From Xiphydria camelus (taxonomy: Eukaryota > Arthropoda > Insecta > Hymenoptera > Xiphydriidae), in assembly GCA_963678675.1 (NCBI GenBank), contig OY783194.1:29924278-29988277 (forward strand): a stretch of 64,000 bases of DNA. The letters are read 5' to 3'. The notes under the pieces were generated by a model. It was not told the origin of the DNA, searched no databases, and was given only the letters and a program-made list of their open reading frames with translations. The position numbers and the translations under genes were made by a program. Positions 13,969 through 26,556 of the stretch are shown here, piece after piece. The stretch's first letter is position 1; each line of letters begins with the position of its first letter.

Positions 13969-14179
13969 AGAGTAACAATACCCCGACCTGTTTTCAACGT
14001 GGCACGTATATGAATTAACGTGGGAAGAATTCCGCTTCTTTCGTTCGCCTGGGGAACGTCAAAACAATTGTTTACATTGCCAACGTAAGGTTTTCCTTAC
14101 CTCTTTTGGAAAAACGGAGTCGCCGAAGAACCTTAACCGTGTCTCTTAAGAGAGAGAGAGAATTCCAATTTATCTCAAG

Positions 14180-14404
14180 TATACCACACATGAGGCTAAA
14201 CTTACTCGCCAGGAAAGAAACTTCAATCACTATTTTCTCATTACTTATGCATTCTTTGCCTACATCGATATAAGACTTTATTGTAGATAAAAATATAACC
14301 TTCAAAAAAGTATTATACGAACATGAGCTAAAAGCTCACAGATAACGAGATAACAGTGACTCGAGCTTCTTTCCTGGCGGGTAAGTTTAGCCTCGTGTGA
14401 TATA
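14180..14404. repeat. Inverted repeat, arms about 41-43 bp
   Basis: The left arm 14180-14222 (core GAGGCTAAACTTACTCGCC) and right arm 14364-14404 (core GGCGGGTAAGTTTAGCCTC) are reverse complements with about five mismatches, separated by 141 bp. A 14-bp GA run lies just left. It could be a decayed MITE or a hairpin RNA locus. Confidence 0.7.
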
Positions 14405-16570
14405 TGCCTCGTGAAAGATGCCTGCCTACATACATATATGGATTCCATGGCGTAACGCCCGCGGTGCGAACGTCCTCCACGGCGCGAGAATCGTAAGTCT
14501 CGCGGATTGTGGAAAGGTATGAGATAACCCGTTTCTTCTCGCGGTCAATTTTGAATACTATACGACTGGCCCCGGGGCACGGTTGCATCCACTGCGATCT
14601 CTCTATACGGCGTTTCGTACTCTCCTCCCGACGATCGTGCGATAAAATCGCATCCGTGACGATTTAAAAGCATTCCGTCGTAATTAAAGTCTCTCGTCAG
14701 GCTTTTCGAGTCATGAATATCGCGGGTGGTAGTCAAAACCTCAAATATCCGAGGAAATCTTTTCTCCTCGTAATTTTTCCTCGCTCGTTCCAACGATACA
14801 GCAGGTATCGTCCTCGCAGACGCATAAACAAACCGGTGTAACCATACATATTTATTTCCGATTTTCCAGAAGTTGTCGCGGTAATCGGATAAACTCCGAG
14901 CGCGGGAGCGCGCTGCAGTTTAAATTTAGACACGCCACCCAGGAAGTCGCTCGCGCGTCAACTCGGCGTGCGGTTTCGAGCGAACCGGTTGCTTACCACG
15001 TTTCCTCCCCGGGAGAAAAAAATACGCCGTCTCTTCGAATCGATTCCGAGACGCGCGTGCGGATCTTCTCGAACTCCGGGCGGAGAAACATCGCATCGCT
15101 CTCGACGCGTCGCGTTCGCGTTCTACTCTCATAATAATTATTGCAAAATCTGCAGTGAGGTATATCTTTAATCGATCGCGTCCGATCGGTCGGCAAACGT
15201 CAAAGTCCCCCGATAGTTATTTACCTCGACATGTAAGGCGTACGTCTCGAGAGTATACCTATCTCTGTACGCACAATCACCTACTGTGCGCGTTCCCCGA
15301 GCGCAACGCTCCGCGCGCGATACTCGCACCGCGCGGCGAGGTCACGGACCACGCGTGTCGCCGTAACGCCTGCCTTTCGCGCGAGTTACCATAAAATTAT
15401 CGACCCCGGGCATTACCGCGCCGCACCTCGACATCGCGCGAGATTGCTCGGGCGAATCTTGACTGCAGATCATGAACCATCCGATGACTGTTTCGACTGT
15501 TCTCACTTTTCTTACGGGGACAGGTATAATGGCTCGATATTGGAAAAATAATACCGAAATATAGCTTTCAACTTATATCCGAGTCCTCGATGGGTTTCGT
15601 AGGCAAGAATGGTTGAAATTATAATAATATCGAAGAAAATTAATCTTAAACGACAAAATATTATTCTTCAATTATAAGAAATGAAATAGGAATAAAAATA
15701 ATGAAATTCAACTAATAAAATTAATTCTTTTGAAAATAATTTAATTGCATCACTAAAAGGTTTTGTAATTCATCCGGTTAAACCTAATTTATTTGGACCG
15801 TTTCGTCACTGAACATCCTAAAACTCTTCGCGCTATTAATGCGAAAAATGACATTCTAATTAAAGTGACTAGATTTTCTATAAATAACATTTTTCTAACG
15901 TATATTCCCAAAAAAAAGGTTCAAGAATCAAAAAATGTTTCTGCATAAGAGAACCACAGAGAAATAAAATCTCCGGCGAAGCAAAATTCCACCATGTGAA
16001 CCCGTTATCACATCTACGTATTGATATCCCATTGATACCAAGCATTCGTATAACGGGCTTCGATTCCGTTATAGGAAAGCTATGGCATGCGCTTAGATCA
16101 TACCTGTCATTCGCGTCGTAAAAGAGTCAAAGCTGCAGGAGTCCCGAGAATGGCATCTTTGCAGCATCACAGCGCGGGATAAATACACAAATGAAAAGTC
16201 CCGCTGCTCTTTCTCATTCGCGCCGAAGAATTCGTTAAGAAAGAAAAAGAACCGCGCCGTCAAAACGGAAGCCCTGGGAACGAAGGGGGTTTGCCCGAGG
16301 CGCTGCATGCTTGTATCGAGACGCGAATGTGAGCGGTACCACCTCGAGTTGCAGCGACGACGGCTTTCTCGAGGCGCAATGAAAATCGATATACATAGGT
16401 GTACCGACCTATATCTACCAACCTACAAGGTATACTTGCGTTCACACGGGGTGATACACTTTATACTTCGCGGTGATTCAGTTTCATGCACGGAAAAAAA
16501 CAAATCGTAGCATTTACAAAATTTGTTGGTAAATTTCAGACGAGATCAATTTATCACGGAACTGGACTCG
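14405..16570. other. Non-coding stretch, nothing recognised
   Basis: CpG-rich to about 15.4 kb, then AT-rich to about 16.0 kb. Only short frames without family likeness are present. Confidence 0.4.
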
Positions 16571-16807
16571 GACTGGTATCGGTAAATTTTACTGTATTTG
16601 CAATAAAAGAGGTACGCATGAGGGTTTTCGAATGTTTTTACAGTGCGTTAGAGTAAGATTTCTTTTGAAAATATTAAATCACGATAGTTTCATTACAATT
16701 TACTAGTTTCTAAGGAAAAATTGTTCTCCAGTACAGTAGTTACGTCTGAAAACCCTTATATTGCGCCTCTTTTATTGTAAATACAGTCAATTTTGTCGGT
16801 ACCAGTC
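16571..16807. mobile_element. MITE family A, copy 2 (inverted relative to copy 1)
   Basis: It starts GACTGGTATCGGTAAATTTT and ends TTTTGTCGGTACCAGTC. Inside lie TACTGTATTTGCAATAAAAG on the left and CTTTTATTGTAAATACAGT on the right. The internal stretch with ACTAGTTTCTAAGG and AATTGTTCTCCAGT matches the reverse complement of copy 1 at 7874-8106. The outer ends here pair better than in copy 1, so this copy best defines the boundaries. Confidence 0.8.
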
Positions 16808-17805
16808 TTCCTGTGTATTGTTACGATAACCACAATTTCAGTACTTACAAATAACAGCAACACTTGCAACTTCTACAAGTTTCACCATAATTTTGACTAA
16901 ACTCGTAATTACCGTAATAATAAATGAGTCTTGTCCCGAAGTTTAGCAGAACTTTTTTAAATACCACAATTTAATTTTCCGTGTGGTTGCAGCATTATAG
17001 ACTCCAGTTGCGCCTGAAGCAGGGCAACCACAAAGTCACTGTCGCGAGACTATAAAACGTATTGCCTTACGTACATATGTATAGGTATCGTATCAGCGGA
17101 ATGGTATAGGATATCCGCGATGCCCGTACAATCGAACTACCGCTGATCGAATCTCCAAAAGTAACTCACTAGAGATACAACGCGTAAAGAAATACCCTAC
17201 AAAGGCAATTGCAGTGCTTACTGCTAAGCTGCAGCGATAATTACGTCTATAGACAAGAGGCCCAGATAAGAGTGGTAGCTCTTGCGGTAGAGCCGTTATT
17301 ATTATCGCCGAGGATCGGAAACTCGGCGAGCCTTTCATACATCGTACACGTACTCGCGTATGTTGAAAGTACATACGCGCGTGTTTAAAGAGAGCACACG
17401 CATGGACACGCGCACCCGACGTGCACACACGAATAACTCGGCCGTATACGTGATGCGTACGCACCAACGAGTAAAAGAGACGCGCGAGCGCTGCAGCTCC
17501 TCTCCCCGAAAGCGGAATGCCGCCGTACACATCGATAATAAGCAGGGAATAATGCGCGCGGCCCGATGTGGCGCCAATACGCGCGTCCTCCTCTCCGCCA
17601 CCTCCGCGAAAGAGGAAAGGAGGAGAAGGAGGAGGCCCCTCACGCTGCACGAGAGGAGCTGTCTCGAATGTCTGCCGGCGGATCGTTTTTCTCGGGGAGC
17701 GGCGGCGCCTGCCATCGTTCGTCGGGCCGGTACGAGACCAGCGACGCTCGACTGGTTCGTCCGTTTGCGCCGCAGGATTCACGATCACGAACTACAGACT
17801 AGGTA
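16808..17805. other. Non-coding stretch, strongly CpG-rich from 17.3 kb
   Basis: Frames of 126-231 codons open on both strands at 17.1-17.86 kb. They overlap each other and have Arg/Ser/Ala-rich composition typical of shadow frames in CGCG-rich DNA. No family is recognised. Confidence 0.4.
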
Positions 17806-18225
17806 TGCGCGATTCGTGATTTTTGATTCGTACATTGAAAAAAATAACCTGGCCAATTAAACCAAAATCCTGGAGACCATAATCAAACTGTTTTCCGTTT
17901 GGTGAAATATGAATCCTCCATCTGTTTGGTTAAATTGACCAATTTTTAGTAAGAATAACTGAACTTCTGGTTGGAATTACTAAACATTTCTTTAGAATAA
18001 TTAGATATTTGGTTTAACTGACCAATATTTTGGTTAGAATAATTAAACGCGTTTAACTAGATGCGTTTTGTCATTTTTACCTGATTATTTTTCTCGATGT
18101 AGTGCGCTAGTTCGTGTAAATTCACACATCCGTTCAGGGGGACACGTTAAATTCGGACGCATCATTCTACACAGACTATTTGCGCACGAGGCGCACTACT
18201 AGTCAAAAATCACGAGTCGCGCGCA
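17806..18225. mobile_element. Outer inverted-repeat element containing a nested MITE
   Basis: TGCGCGATTCGTGATTTTTGA at 17806-17826 is matched inverted by TCAAAAATCACGAGTCGCGCGCA at 18203-18225, apart from a small gap and one mismatch. The MITE at 17831-18102 sits between these arms, next to the left one, so it looks inserted into an older element. Confidence 0.55.
17831..18102. mobile_element. MITE family B, copy 1 (TA-flanked)
   Basis: The left end is TA-CATTGAAAAAAATAACCTG and the right end is CTGATTATTTTTCTCGATG-TA, an imperfect inverted pair bordered by TA on both sides, which suggests TA target duplication (Tc1/mariner-like). The interior repeats TTTGGTTAA/GGTTAGAATAATTA-type motifs. 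The second copy at 26277-26555 is in the opposite orientation. Confidence 0.7.
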
Positions 18226-21200
18226 CAGTCTGTACCCAGATTTACGCGCGTTCCCGATGCGTGATCGATCAGCGCGGCTACATTACGGCTGAGCGATTCC
18301 GATCGGACGTAGGAGGCTGCTTAATTGATCTTTAAATGATTACGGATAATTATGAAGGGAGACTCGCGATTGCTGGATGATTTTACGTCACGCTGTTGAG
18401 TGATCGAGATACCGATCGGCTCGCGCGACTGAGGCTCACGGTCGGATGAACGGTGGAAGTCGATCGAGTGATCTCTTTTTAATTGTGGACGATATATGGC
18501 GAGCGGACATTATAAAGAATAATAGACTTTCGATTTATCCAGCGATATCGCGAAAACACGAGGTTCGAATGTCCCTCTATACTTTCACGAATGATCGAAC
18601 GGCGATGTTTTCGTGGGTGTCTTCATTTCTCCAGTCCTCCTTCGTTTTTTGTGGAGCCGCGGTCGGGACAATCATTAGCTATAGCCACAAAAAAGTGCGC
18701 GCTCCCCCACCGAGCTCTTTAAATCTCTATTCCCCGACTGACCACGAGCAATGAGTCGAAAGTGATTTCTCTCCCGCAGTAAGGAAGCTATTATTTCTTG
18801 CCGAATGAGTTCTTCTTTATAGCGGATAATGATTAACGACCAATTTATTATCTACAGTCATTAAGTGCCGCTAATGAAAGGGTACCTAAAGTATAGTGAC
18901 TTCGAACGGTGTGTGACTCATACACGACCCCTTCTCCCTCGTTTCATTTGAAATTCAATCGCGATAAATATATTTTAACGAGAACAAAATATTTTTCAAC
19001 CCCGCATATATATTTTTCTTCTCAATATGGCCAAACCTCTCGAGCAAACCACTCGAAGTCTGCGACTTATCTCGTTCCGGTCGTTAAAATGATTAATTAT
19101 CGCACTCGAAGAGAAATGACATATTTAGATTCGGCAATCCAATATCGCGATTCCGCTACAACCTTTAAAACTGATAATACGTTACACGGTTTATTATACG
19201 AAGCGTTATCACTGTCGCGAATTATTCCGATTTATCTCCCGGCCAATCGAACGAAGTGGACGGATTACGTGCGATACGCGATTATTCAGTGCCGATAGAA
19301 ATACATGAATTACGACGGGGGATCATTTGTAATGATACGCTCCCACATGCGCGCAAGCTGCCACGTGTGTCGTGCATTCATGCGCAAATCCGTGAGTGGG
19401 TATTGCGATTCCGCTTGGAAGCGTTCGATACGCTACACCGATACGAGCGATCTAGTGGCGAAAGGTGAGAGAAAATCTAGATCCCAATCGCGCGTATGCA
19501 ACTGGTACCTCAATCTCGCTTTTATAATGGAAAGTATATCCGCGGTGACGAGACCGAAACTCATCTAGGCGAAGGAACGCCGGCACTCTCCGTCTCGCGT
19601 ACGTAGCTAATAACAATGACTGCCAATTGTCGCAATTAGAGCCACGAGTTTACCGCAAGAATCAGTTGCAGCTGTTGAAGGGGGTCTGCGTTTACTTTGT
19701 TCATCGGGGTGCTCGCCGAAAAAAAAAAAACTCAAGAGCGAACACCTGTTTCTCTTCTCGCGGCTCGTTGGGCGCGGAAGAAAACGTTTGCATAACCGAA
19801 TCAATATCAATGTCGTGTATAACCGTTGAATATGATTAATGGGCGATGATAATTCAAGATGAGGCTCATAGATTCGTGCCGTTATAATTTTCCCGATCTG
19901 CTTGGTATTCTCATTCGTTTGTTACTTTAGTGAAGGTTGTTCAAATGTTTATTCGATGTATTTTTTCACGCTGATTCCAAAATTCACAGACTTTTTAAGG
20001 CAATCTCAAAAGAACACTGAAATATCGATAATGTTTTGGGGCAAAAATTTCTCGTCCATAAAATCGGAGCGTTTTCGGCAAGGCTAAACCACTTTTGACC
20101 AAAGTTTTTGTTCAGTAAAGACTACATCTATTTAAGTCGTTGAGCGAAAAAATCGCAAACGAGATAAAGATTCATCGACATTGAAAGTATTTACAAATTT
20201 GCGTATCTCGACCTACCTCGAAATTACTCCTCGACGAATCGGCCATACTCTTTATAGTTGAAGCACTTTCAGGAAGAAAAGCGTTTATTTTTTTCACCAA
20301 CAATTTCAAGAAATATCACAGCGTCGGCATATTGTTTGCCTTTAACATCAGACTGCCCGTATAAAAGACGATACTACAGGTGCCTATATCTTATCGAGAG
20401 TAAGAAATGACGTTGATAGTGTATATAGGCGCGTTTGCCGATGGTAATCTCGAGATAACGTGAGTCAAGCCGACTTAGGATACCTTCATAACATAATAAT
20501 AATAATATGAACCTAGAACAACGTAAATTCGTTGGCAACGAAATATGTTCCAAAATTTTATTCGAATCTGCACATGTTTTTTTAGTAGGCACCCCTAACA
20601 CGTTAATCTAGTTTAAAGTTAAACGCGCCTCTTTCTTACAATACGCTGCGATAAGTTTTGCTGATTCCTGACCATTATTACCGATCATTGCAACAATAGG
20701 AGCAATCGAGGGCCCTGGTCATAAAAATCCTATCGGGAGAAAAAAAAAGCACTAATAACACCACTTCCTCATTCATCGCTCCATTCAATTATCATCACCT
20801 TTTGCATCGAACTTTACGAGATGCGAAGTACCGCCAAATTGCCCTGCTCCGATATACAATCAAACTTGATTAACTCCCGTGGAAAATAATTCGGTCCCCT
20901 TTCGCTCGTCGTATTCGAAACGAGGCGTCGGGATAAATTTATATATCGACGCGACGCGTGTGTGCCAGAAAAAATATATAGATCGTTCTCTCTCTCCCGA
21001 GAACGTTACTTTCTACCGCGTGCGCGCGCGGAACAAGTTGCCCCCGCGCGCGGAGTAGCGCGCTGCGTTGCAGCTACGGCGGAGCGCGACGACGACGACG
21101 CGGCTCGCCGGAGCCCTCGTTGTTGGCAGCGGTTGGTTGTTCCCGAATGTCGTTAATATTTCTTTTCCCCCAGATTTCAACAAACCTATCGATATTTCTA

Positions 21201-21900
21201 GAACCGCCGGTCGGAAATAGAGACCGAGAGCGTATGGGAATATATAGATGTACCTAAATATACCTCGATGTGTGTATCTCGCGTCCGCACGACGAGCCGA
21301 GAAGAGGGATTAGGTATATGTGTAGGTATTATGTACGAGGCCGTCGCTCGGGGAAGATTGAAATCGTCGACGCTCTTTATCTTTCAAATATACGTATATA
21401 AAATAGAGACGAGAGAGCTTCTGCCGCTGATGCGGCTGGCCGAAATGACCGAAATAATTTACTAATTTTATCGCGGACATCGGATCGGCGAAGTTACCGA
21501 GACGACTTTCTCGCGAGTGCTCTCGTAAGTGGACAACTGAATACATAATTCGAGAAGAAAACACGATTTACATATTCGAAATTTCAATAAAATTTATCAT
21601 GTACGATTTCTCTGAGAGTAAATTCCATGGCATTGATTTTATTGTCTTTTTATATCAACTGCAATGATACGATCACCCGTCTTACATCTCAAAGAAGGCT
21701 GAATTCTATCGGGGAACTGACAATTACTTTCCCTTCATATAAAAACAAGTTCAATAGTATCCACGAGCAAACCTCATCGAAGACATCGAACAAAATACCT
21801 GCCATCGCATCCCTACACCAATATGTAGTGTAGTTGACTGATTTTTTTATTATTAATGATTCGAAAAATTTGGAAAACATTATAAATCTCGTATTTTTTC
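18226..21900. other. Non-coding stretch with one interspersed repeat
   Basis: Mostly unique-looking DNA. CpG-rich at 20.9-21.15 kb. A diverged repeat at about 19955-20085 has a partner at about 37194-37312. No exon or RNA gene is recognised. Confidence 0.4.
19955..20085 (+). repeat. Diverged interspersed repeat, copy 1
   Basis: It shares ATGTATTTTTTCrYGCTGAT, then (A)AATCTCAAA, then GAAATATCGA, then TAAAATCGswG in the same order and spacing with 37194-37312. Identity is partial; the family is unknown. Confidence 0.5.
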
Positions 21901-21909
21901 ATCTTTAAT

Positions 21910-21934
21910 TTTCGGCCTTATCAAGGCCGAAAAA
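21910..21934. repeat. Short perfect hairpin
   Basis: TTTTCGGCCTT / AAGGCCGAAAA arms of 11 bp around a 3-nt loop. Its function is unknown; it looks like a stem-loop but not an element end. Confidence 0.6.
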
Positions 21935-24596
21935 ACGATATTTTAAAATGCAACTACGTCATCGTTCAGTAAATCTATCTCTCGCACTCGTTGCTTGGCG
22001 TCTTTCACGGCTCTTGGATGATGTCATAATTTAACAGAGAGAAACACGCTTACACAACTCGGTGAATAATTATTTTTTCGGACATTTTCTTTTTCACGTG
22101 ACATCGAATATGTGTACAGATTGCAAATTGATATTAAAAATATGAACATTTTTTTCCAGTCAAATACCGCATTCTTCTTAGTTTCTCAGTACCTGCAACC
22201 CTACAGCGAGAAGCCTTGCCCAAAAATAAGTATTATATGTGCAGGCTATTGAACTACACCATCGAGGAAAAACGATAAAGTGAAAACTGCACAACAGATG
22301 CCACCCTTTCGCCCGCCGTTAATATCGAAGCGTCCGTAATTGAACCGGCACGTACGTCGACGCGCGGCGATAACCGTCGAGCACGAAAGAAGCGACCCGA
22401 TCCCCCATCGATTTAAAATCCGATGCGATGCCGCAATACAGTTGCCGCTGCCGTGGCTTTTTGCCGGCGGCGCGCTCACGAGACCATTCCAGTCCGAGAT
22501 ATTAGCTAAGCCGCGGTATATGGGTACATATAAGGAGGTGAAACAGCTTTGTTCACAAAGGCATTCCATTCCATCTTACGTCGCGCGTACATTAGCTTTG
22601 TGTGCGCGCGCCTCGCTTCGTGACGCGGGGGTTCGCGCGCCAGAGGGCCGCGTACGTCGCGCGGCACTAAAATATTCACTTCTCGCGGTGCGTGCACGCT
22701 ACATGTAGCGAGAGAGCCGGGGCGAGAGTGCAGCGCGCGCGGTTCCCCGCCCCGCGAGAGGAATCGTGTATGTATAAACCCGCGCGCCTACGCGAGGGAC
22801 CCCGAGGGAGGAATTATTTCTCCGGGAAATGGTGTCCACGCGGAGGGCCTCCCGGAAACGCGCGTGATTGAATTGGACGGAGATAAAAGAAAGGTGGCCA
22901 CACGCACGCGCGGCGCCCACGCGCGAACGGCTCCTCGATCTCCGGGCTGGGAATTATTTATCCGGGGAAGATGCGGTCCTGCGCGGCATTCCGGAAAGAG
23001 GTTCTTGAAAGTGTGACCGGACCGGATGAAGAAAAAGGGAGCGTCTTTTGTTAATAAAAAAGAAATGTCTATGCTCCTATGCTTTGAAGTAATCATTTTC
23101 TTAAGAAAAATTCCTATAAGAAATAAAATTCATGATGTCTGTACGAGAATCGGAACATTCGCTCAAAAAGATTTAAAAAAAAAGGCAAATTGCAGGTATA
23201 ATTTATTTTCTCTTCGCAATAAAGTAAACTTATCCGGAAAGGTGAGACTCTCGTAATTTTTAATTGAATTGGAGTGCAGTAGAAAAAAATGAGGCAACTT
23301 TTACGGATGGCAGGCCGTGAAGATGATTATGGGGTGATATTTCTTACTCGAGTTTCATTGCGACATCAAGACAGCCGTACTAATATATATTGGTATACGT
23401 ATATTCTTCATCTCCCTATTGGACGTCGACGCCAATGAAACGCTCTGCTGGCGGAAAATTAGAAATGTTTTTTTTTTCTCCAATACTTCGAAACGTTTTT
23501 ACCGAAGGTATAATCTGGTTAAGTTCACACGTAACACACGTACATATATTCATACGTACAACTACACGCTGCGCAAGGCGGAAGAAACGTGAGAGAAGCT
23601 GTGAACCGTGTCTACGTCATTTATTTTCGCTCGGAGTCAAGGCTTAATGAGCGGCTCGGGAGAGAAATTGATTACCGTAGTAATTTCTATTTCGGTGTAT
23701 TTATCGTCGCTGTTTCGGCGGCTCTTAAACGAAGGTAGCGCACAAAAAAAGTGCAGGAAAAAGGTTTAAAGAGTGTAATAAAGACGTCGTTCGATAATGA
23801 CTGTGTGATTTATTTTGAAGAACTGTCTTATAATCTGCACGTTGGCTTAACATTTTTTATTATCATTTTCCATGACCTTTCAGTTCATAAATCAAGAATT
23901 TCGCATCGACATTTTAAACCAACGGCTATCGAATCTTTTGTTAATAAAAATACTCCAGACAATTTATCACGTTATCGCTAAAATGAGAGACTAAACAATT
24001 TCCGAAAATATTGCATCGTAACGCAACGGAAGAACGTAAGAGAGAAATCGGATAAAACATATAACCCCGGATTGAACATCCGTTAGAATATCCATGACAC
24101 TCATCCTGCATCCACGACGTTGCAACGAAGACTCGACAGTAATAAAAAAGGACATTGAATACGTTTCGAAAATGTCAACGACGCATCTGCATAATGCAGC
24201 CGGAAGATTCAGCGCGGAGAGAACACGCGGGGAATCAGATATAATATCAGCCAGGAAACAAGGAGGCTCTTTCTCCCCGTATGACACGTATCGCGCGACA
24301 CAATCTGAACTCCGGGACGCGGCGCAAGACCTCGGTGTTAGACCGTCGTTAGAAGCACGTGGATACAAAGCACGGCATGTAACGACACGCGGACGTGAAA
24401 GCCGTGCATGGAAGATGCTTGCGGTAACGACCCGATAGCGCGCGTTCCACTGTGGCGGACCTATGTATGTACGTGACGAGGCACGTTTCATTCAGGAGGT
24501 AATTCAGGGAAGGATACTGCACGGTAAAATCGACGAGGTGCAACGCCGATGCACCTTCGGGACTCCGTATTTATTACACGACTCGCCGCAATTTAT
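21935..24596. other. Non-coding stretch, CpG-rich at 22.3-23.0 kb
   Basis: Short frames only. Frames of 102-166 codons at 22.2-23.1 and 24.0-24.5 kb are mirrored by frames on the other strand and resemble nothing. No RNA gene is seen. Confidence 0.4.
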
Positions 24597-24793
24597 ACTA
24601 TAAAAAAATTTGTATCAGATTTAATATAATTGTGTATAAAGCTTTTCTCTAAAACGTAATTATGAAAATTAATATACTCCGTTCTGAAAATTATAAAGTC
24701 GATTTCATAAAGAAATATATTAATTTTCACAATCATGCATTGGAAAAAAACCTTGTATAAAAGTATATTAAAATTACAAATTTTTTTACAGTT
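24597..24793. mobile_element. Palindromic AT-rich MITE family C, copy 1
   Basis: The left end ACTATAAAAAAATTTGTATC is answered by an inverted right end AAATTTTTTTACAGT. Inside, GTATAAAGCTTTT faces AACCTTGTATAAAAG and AATTATGAAAATTAATATA faces its inverted match. Related copies are at 31617-31833 and 32680-32940. Confidence 0.7.
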
Positions 24794-25289
24794 TAGAAAA
24801 ATTCGCCGAGTCTGGGAAAATTTAAGATTCAGTCATGGTTGGAATAACGATGAAATGAATCGCCTCTAAGAGACCTGGATATTATTTCTGCGGAACAGGA
24901 ATTCGACAATATTGAAAATTACTATCGTTATTGTGTCATACACAATCACATATTTCTTTATCTAATCACTTCACGTTCCGTTTCTCGCAATGGCGACGCG
25001 ATCGAACGCTTAATCTGTGCAAATCCGACAGAACAATGTAACATATGTATGTATGTAAGCGCAGAGATACCGCGGTAGTGGTGACTCACGTAAAACGTTC
25101 CGAGTTCTTCGCGTGACCGAAACGCATTACGTGGATGCAGCTCGCGTCGGAATAATCCGACGACCCCATAAAATCGACGATGCTGCAGCTTTAACCTTCC
25201 GTCGATAGTAAAACGGGACGAAGATGAAAATGTAAATAAAAATAAATAAATCCAGTCCGGAATCGAGAAAACGCGGAGATATTAAACAC

Positions 25290-25990
25290 TGTCGGCCGTG
25301 TTTATCGACGCTATACATATTATGTAAGCTATTCTACGTTATAGCGGCCGTTTAGGTGGGTGTTACTTTGTAGTGAAATATCAACCTCTCTCGCGTTGCG
25401 TTTATCAATATTATGCAAGCCGCTGCACCGCTACAGTAAACTCGTTCGCAAGCCCGTAGGTAGAAGCACTTGTGCACCGGATTACATATTATGTTAATAT
25501 ACGAGAACGAACGTACACCGCTGTGATAATTACGTTCGAATGCTATTTTTGGGCGGGAGGAAGGAGATGATAATGTCAACCTTTGTTCGGCGCATTTATC
25601 GTTAATAAGGAGCGCTTCTTTCCGTTACTAATTAGAACAGAAAATCGGACAGCCCCGACTAATAGGGCTTCATTCAATCTTCCGTTGAATGCTGCGGGAT
25701 TTGTATATCTACCCGAGAAAAGTATAAATTATGTATCGTAAAATCGGATAGCCCCGACCAACTGCACTTCATTCAACGTCAAGTTGAATGCCGGACTCGT
25801 ATCTATACACATACGCGAGAAACGAAAATTTGGTATCGTATAAATATATGTACGAGGCATGAACCTTTCCCACTGCATTTATCAACGTTATGCAAGATCT
25901 TTCGAGCGCGGTAATCGCTCGTAGGCTGCAGGCACCCCGCGAGAACGCCGCGTAGTAGCTCGTAAATTAATATGCAACGAGGACGCACGG
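25290..25990. repeat. Diverged tandem repeat array around a clear 101-bp duplication
   Basis: The clear pair is 25640-25740 and 25741-25840: AAATCGGACAGCCCCGACTA / AAATCGGATAGCCCCGACCA, then CTTCATTCAA and GTTGAATGC, ending TATCGTA in both. Looser flanking copies share TTTATCAATATTATGCAAG (about 25402) and TTTATCAACGTTATGCAAG (about 25879), each followed by CGTAGG and later TTAATAT plus CGAACG/CGAGGACG. The whole looks like old local duplication. Confidence 0.6.
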
Positions 25991-26276
25991 AGCGGCGATA
26001 ATATCCGAGTGAAATTTGAATAAGATTTTGGAAGAGGAAAATATATATAACTCTAATTAGGTTCGCGCTGGCGTCGCCTTGAGACGTCGCCCACGCCTGT
26101 CTTCCGGGAGTGTAGATTGCTCGACGAATTTGTTATGGACCGAGGAAAATTCATCTTCCGCTCAGTACGCTCGAAATATGCAAGGTGATATCGCGAAACG
26201 GAACTACCGTGCTACACAGTTGTTTACAATCTCCGTTGTATCGCGTCATAGTTATTCGAGTTTAGTTATTCTAACC

Positions 26277-26555
26277 AAAATACTGGTAAGTTGAACCAAA
26301 TATCAAGTTTTTCTAATTATATGTTTAGTTATTCTAACTATAAGTCTAGTTATTCTAATTAGAAAATAGTCAGTTTAACTAAACACAGATGGAAGATCTA
26401 TATTTCACCAAACGGTTTGGTCATCATCTCCAGGATTTTATATAGATTGACCAAGTTATTTTTCTCGGTGTAGAGGATCCATATTCCACCAAAAGGTTTG
26501 GTTATGAACTTTAGGATTTTGGTTAGATTGATCAGGTTATTTTTCTCAATGTAGT
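26277..26555. mobile_element. MITE family B, copy 2 with a duplicated end
   Basis: In opposite orientation to 17831-18102. It shares ACAGATGGAAGAT..., TTTCACCAAACGGTTTGGT, CTCCAGGATTTTA and the end TTATTTTTCTCGGTGTA. That terminal about 85 bp is repeated at once (26473-26554: CCACCAAAAGGTTTGGTTAT ... TTATTTTTCTCAATGTA). The left end appears truncated or diverged. Confidence 0.7.
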
Positions 26556-26556
26556 T

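Noticed and set aside
17093..17860. Frames of 126-231 codons on both strands
   Set aside because: Same pattern: CpG-rich DNA, mutual overlap, no domain and no splice-compatible neighbours.
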